DNA of 26,006 nt, taken from positions 2,128,196 through 2,154,201 of the forward strand of contig CP070840.1 of NCBI GenBank assembly GCA_020342025.1, given 5' to 3'. Source of the stretch: Deltaproteobacteria bacterium (GTDB lineage: Bacteria > Desulfobacterota > DSM-4660 > Desulfatiglandales > HGW-15). A program made the position numbers and the translations under genes. The number at the start of each line of letters is the position of its first letter. Position 1 is the first letter of the stretch. Under the pieces are notes generated by a model. The model had not been told where the DNA came from. It searched no databases and saw only the letters and a list, made by a program, of their open reading frames with translations. Shown here piece by piece: positions 25,350 to 26,006 of this stretch.

Positions 25350-25787
25350 GGGACCTCCTTTCTTTTAGGTTACCGATTGAGTTAAAAACCAATAAGGCTC
25401 GAAACTGTTGAGGTGTGTTGGTAATAAAAAAAGGAGTTTAAGGAATGAAAATGGTGCTGAATAGCACAGTCTTATGGCTCTTTTAGGGATAATTGTCAAG
25501 CATTTTTTGTGAGGAATTCCGAGGTGTTATATATATCAAAATTGACATAAGTGCCCGGGAAGGTCAGGCCCTTCACACCGAAGAAGATATGGCACAATGT
25601 CTTAACAGGAGGGGATAGCCTTAAGCGTTAAGGGCCTCAAAAGGCTGGTACAACACCGTGATTTCATATATAAACCATCACCATAAACAAGGTCGCCCTT
25701 GGCTGGTCGTACCCGTCTATACTTATGACGGTCCATCTTTATCCCTTTTTTGGGGAGAAAGAGATTTATTGTAAAGGAGAAATGGGT
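25350..25787. other. Divergent intergenic region between fdhA and the enoyl-CoA hydratase gene
   Basis: No coding sequence is convincing in this stretch. The left part contains the fdhA promoter and a leader of about 115 nt. A weak plus-strand pair, TTGTGA (25507-25512) and TATATA 17 nt later, could drive the hydratase gene. Two adjacent small hairpins, CCTTAA-GCG-TTAAGG (25619-25633) and GCCT-CAAA-AGGC (25634-25645), lie in the presumed leader of the hydratase gene. Their role is unknown. Confidence 0.4.
25471..25499 (-). promoter_or_regulatory. Sigma-70 promoter for fdhA-fdhB
   Basis: On the minus strand, a perfect TTGACA (25499-25494) and CATAAG (25476-25471, 4 of 6 consensus bases) are separated by 17 nt. 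Transcription would start near 25464, about 115 nt before the fdhA start codon. Confidence 0.6.
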
Positions 25788-26006
25788 ATGGAAGAAGTGG
25801 TGAAATTGGAAAAGGTGGAAGGCACTGTGGTTGTGACCCTTAACCGGCCCAAGTTCTACAATGCCTTCAATCTGGAGATGATCCAGTACTTGGCGGAAAG
25901 ACTGCTGGAGCTTGCCACCGATCAAGACGTGAAGGCTGTGGTCATCACGGGAGAGGGAAAAGTCTTTTGTGCAGGAGGGGATCTCAAATGGGTCGCCGGT
26001 TTTGGA
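25788..26006 (+). CDS. Enoyl-CoA hydratase/isomerase family protein (5' part only)
   Basis: 73 residues are visible before the right edge. ATG 25788 is chosen because AGGAG lies eight nt upstream; ATG 25782 in the same frame would leave only two. The crotonase start is typical: VVVTLNRPKFYNAFNLEM, then KAVVITGEGKVFCAGGDLKW, which holds the oxyanion-hole backbone residues (FCAGGDL). The catalytic acid region lies outside the window, so hydratase, isomerase and hydrolase cannot be told apart. It suggests fatty-acid or aromatic acyl-CoA metabolism. It is transcribed divergently from fdhA and probably unrelated to the formate genes. Confidence 0.88.
   Translation, partial: MEEVVKLEKVEGTVVVTLNRPKFYNAFNLEMIQYLAERLLELATDQDVKAVVITGEGKVFCAGGDLKWVAGFG

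Noticed and set aside
25589..25605. Sigma-54-like TGGCAC before the hydratase gene
   Set aside because: The -12 GC element is missing at the required distance.

Overview
The window looks like a chromosome segment of an anaerobic Desulfobacterota (deltaproteobacterial) organism with a sulfate-reducing or syntrophic lifestyle. This is inferred from a Tat-exported [NiFe] uptake hydrogenase, a Tat-exported selenocysteine formate dehydrogenase without a membrane subunit, an HdrA-MvhDGA electron-bifurcation module and a two-CW-type sensor kinase. No rRNA, tRNA, CRISPR array, insertion sequence or phage gene was seen.

Layout. (1) 1-5422, minus strand: a periplasmic [NiFe] hydrogenase (small subunit, then large subunit), a hairpin, and an MMPL/RND permease carrying a C-terminal cyclic-nucleotide-binding domain that runs off the left edge. 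The large subunit is interrupted by two in-frame UGA codons exactly where the two nickel-ligand cysteines of the N-terminal RxCGxC motif should be. I read it as a selenoprotein with a U-x-x-U motif. (2) 5423-6081: a divergent regulatory region with several potential RNA helices and a candidate sigma-70 promoter for the next block. (3) 6082-20420, plus strand: thirteen tightly packed genes, hdrA-mvhD-mvhG-mvhA, a TusA-like protein, a soluble histidine kinase, an MMPL permease fused to a histidine-kinase core, a response regulator with a STAS output domain, a periplasmic redoxin, a GAF-GAF-TM-rhodanese protein, a MauE-like membrane protein, a small envelope protein and a TlpA-like thioredoxin. 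(4) 20471-25349, minus strand: fdhE, an intergenic stem-loop, a clear intrinsic terminator, fdhB and the selenoprotein fdhA with a good promoter. (5) 25788 to the right edge, plus strand: the start of an enoyl-CoA hydratase.

How it may work together. The Tat-exported hydrogenase and formate dehydrogenase would oxidise H2 and formate in the periplasm, while the cytoplasmic Mvh hydrogenase and HdrA would couple H2 to ferredoxin and a second acceptor by flavin-based bifurcation. The genes after mvhA form a signalling and thiol-redox unit whose co-orientation suggests, but does not prove, co-expression with the hydrogenase.

The most unusual items are the double-selenocysteine hydrogenase with one hairpin positioned to serve both UGAs, and a pair of MMPL permeases about 10 kb apart that share their transporter part but swap the C-terminal regulatory module (cyclic-nucleotide-binding domain versus histidine-kinase core). 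The second module closely resembles the core of the kinase encoded immediately upstream.
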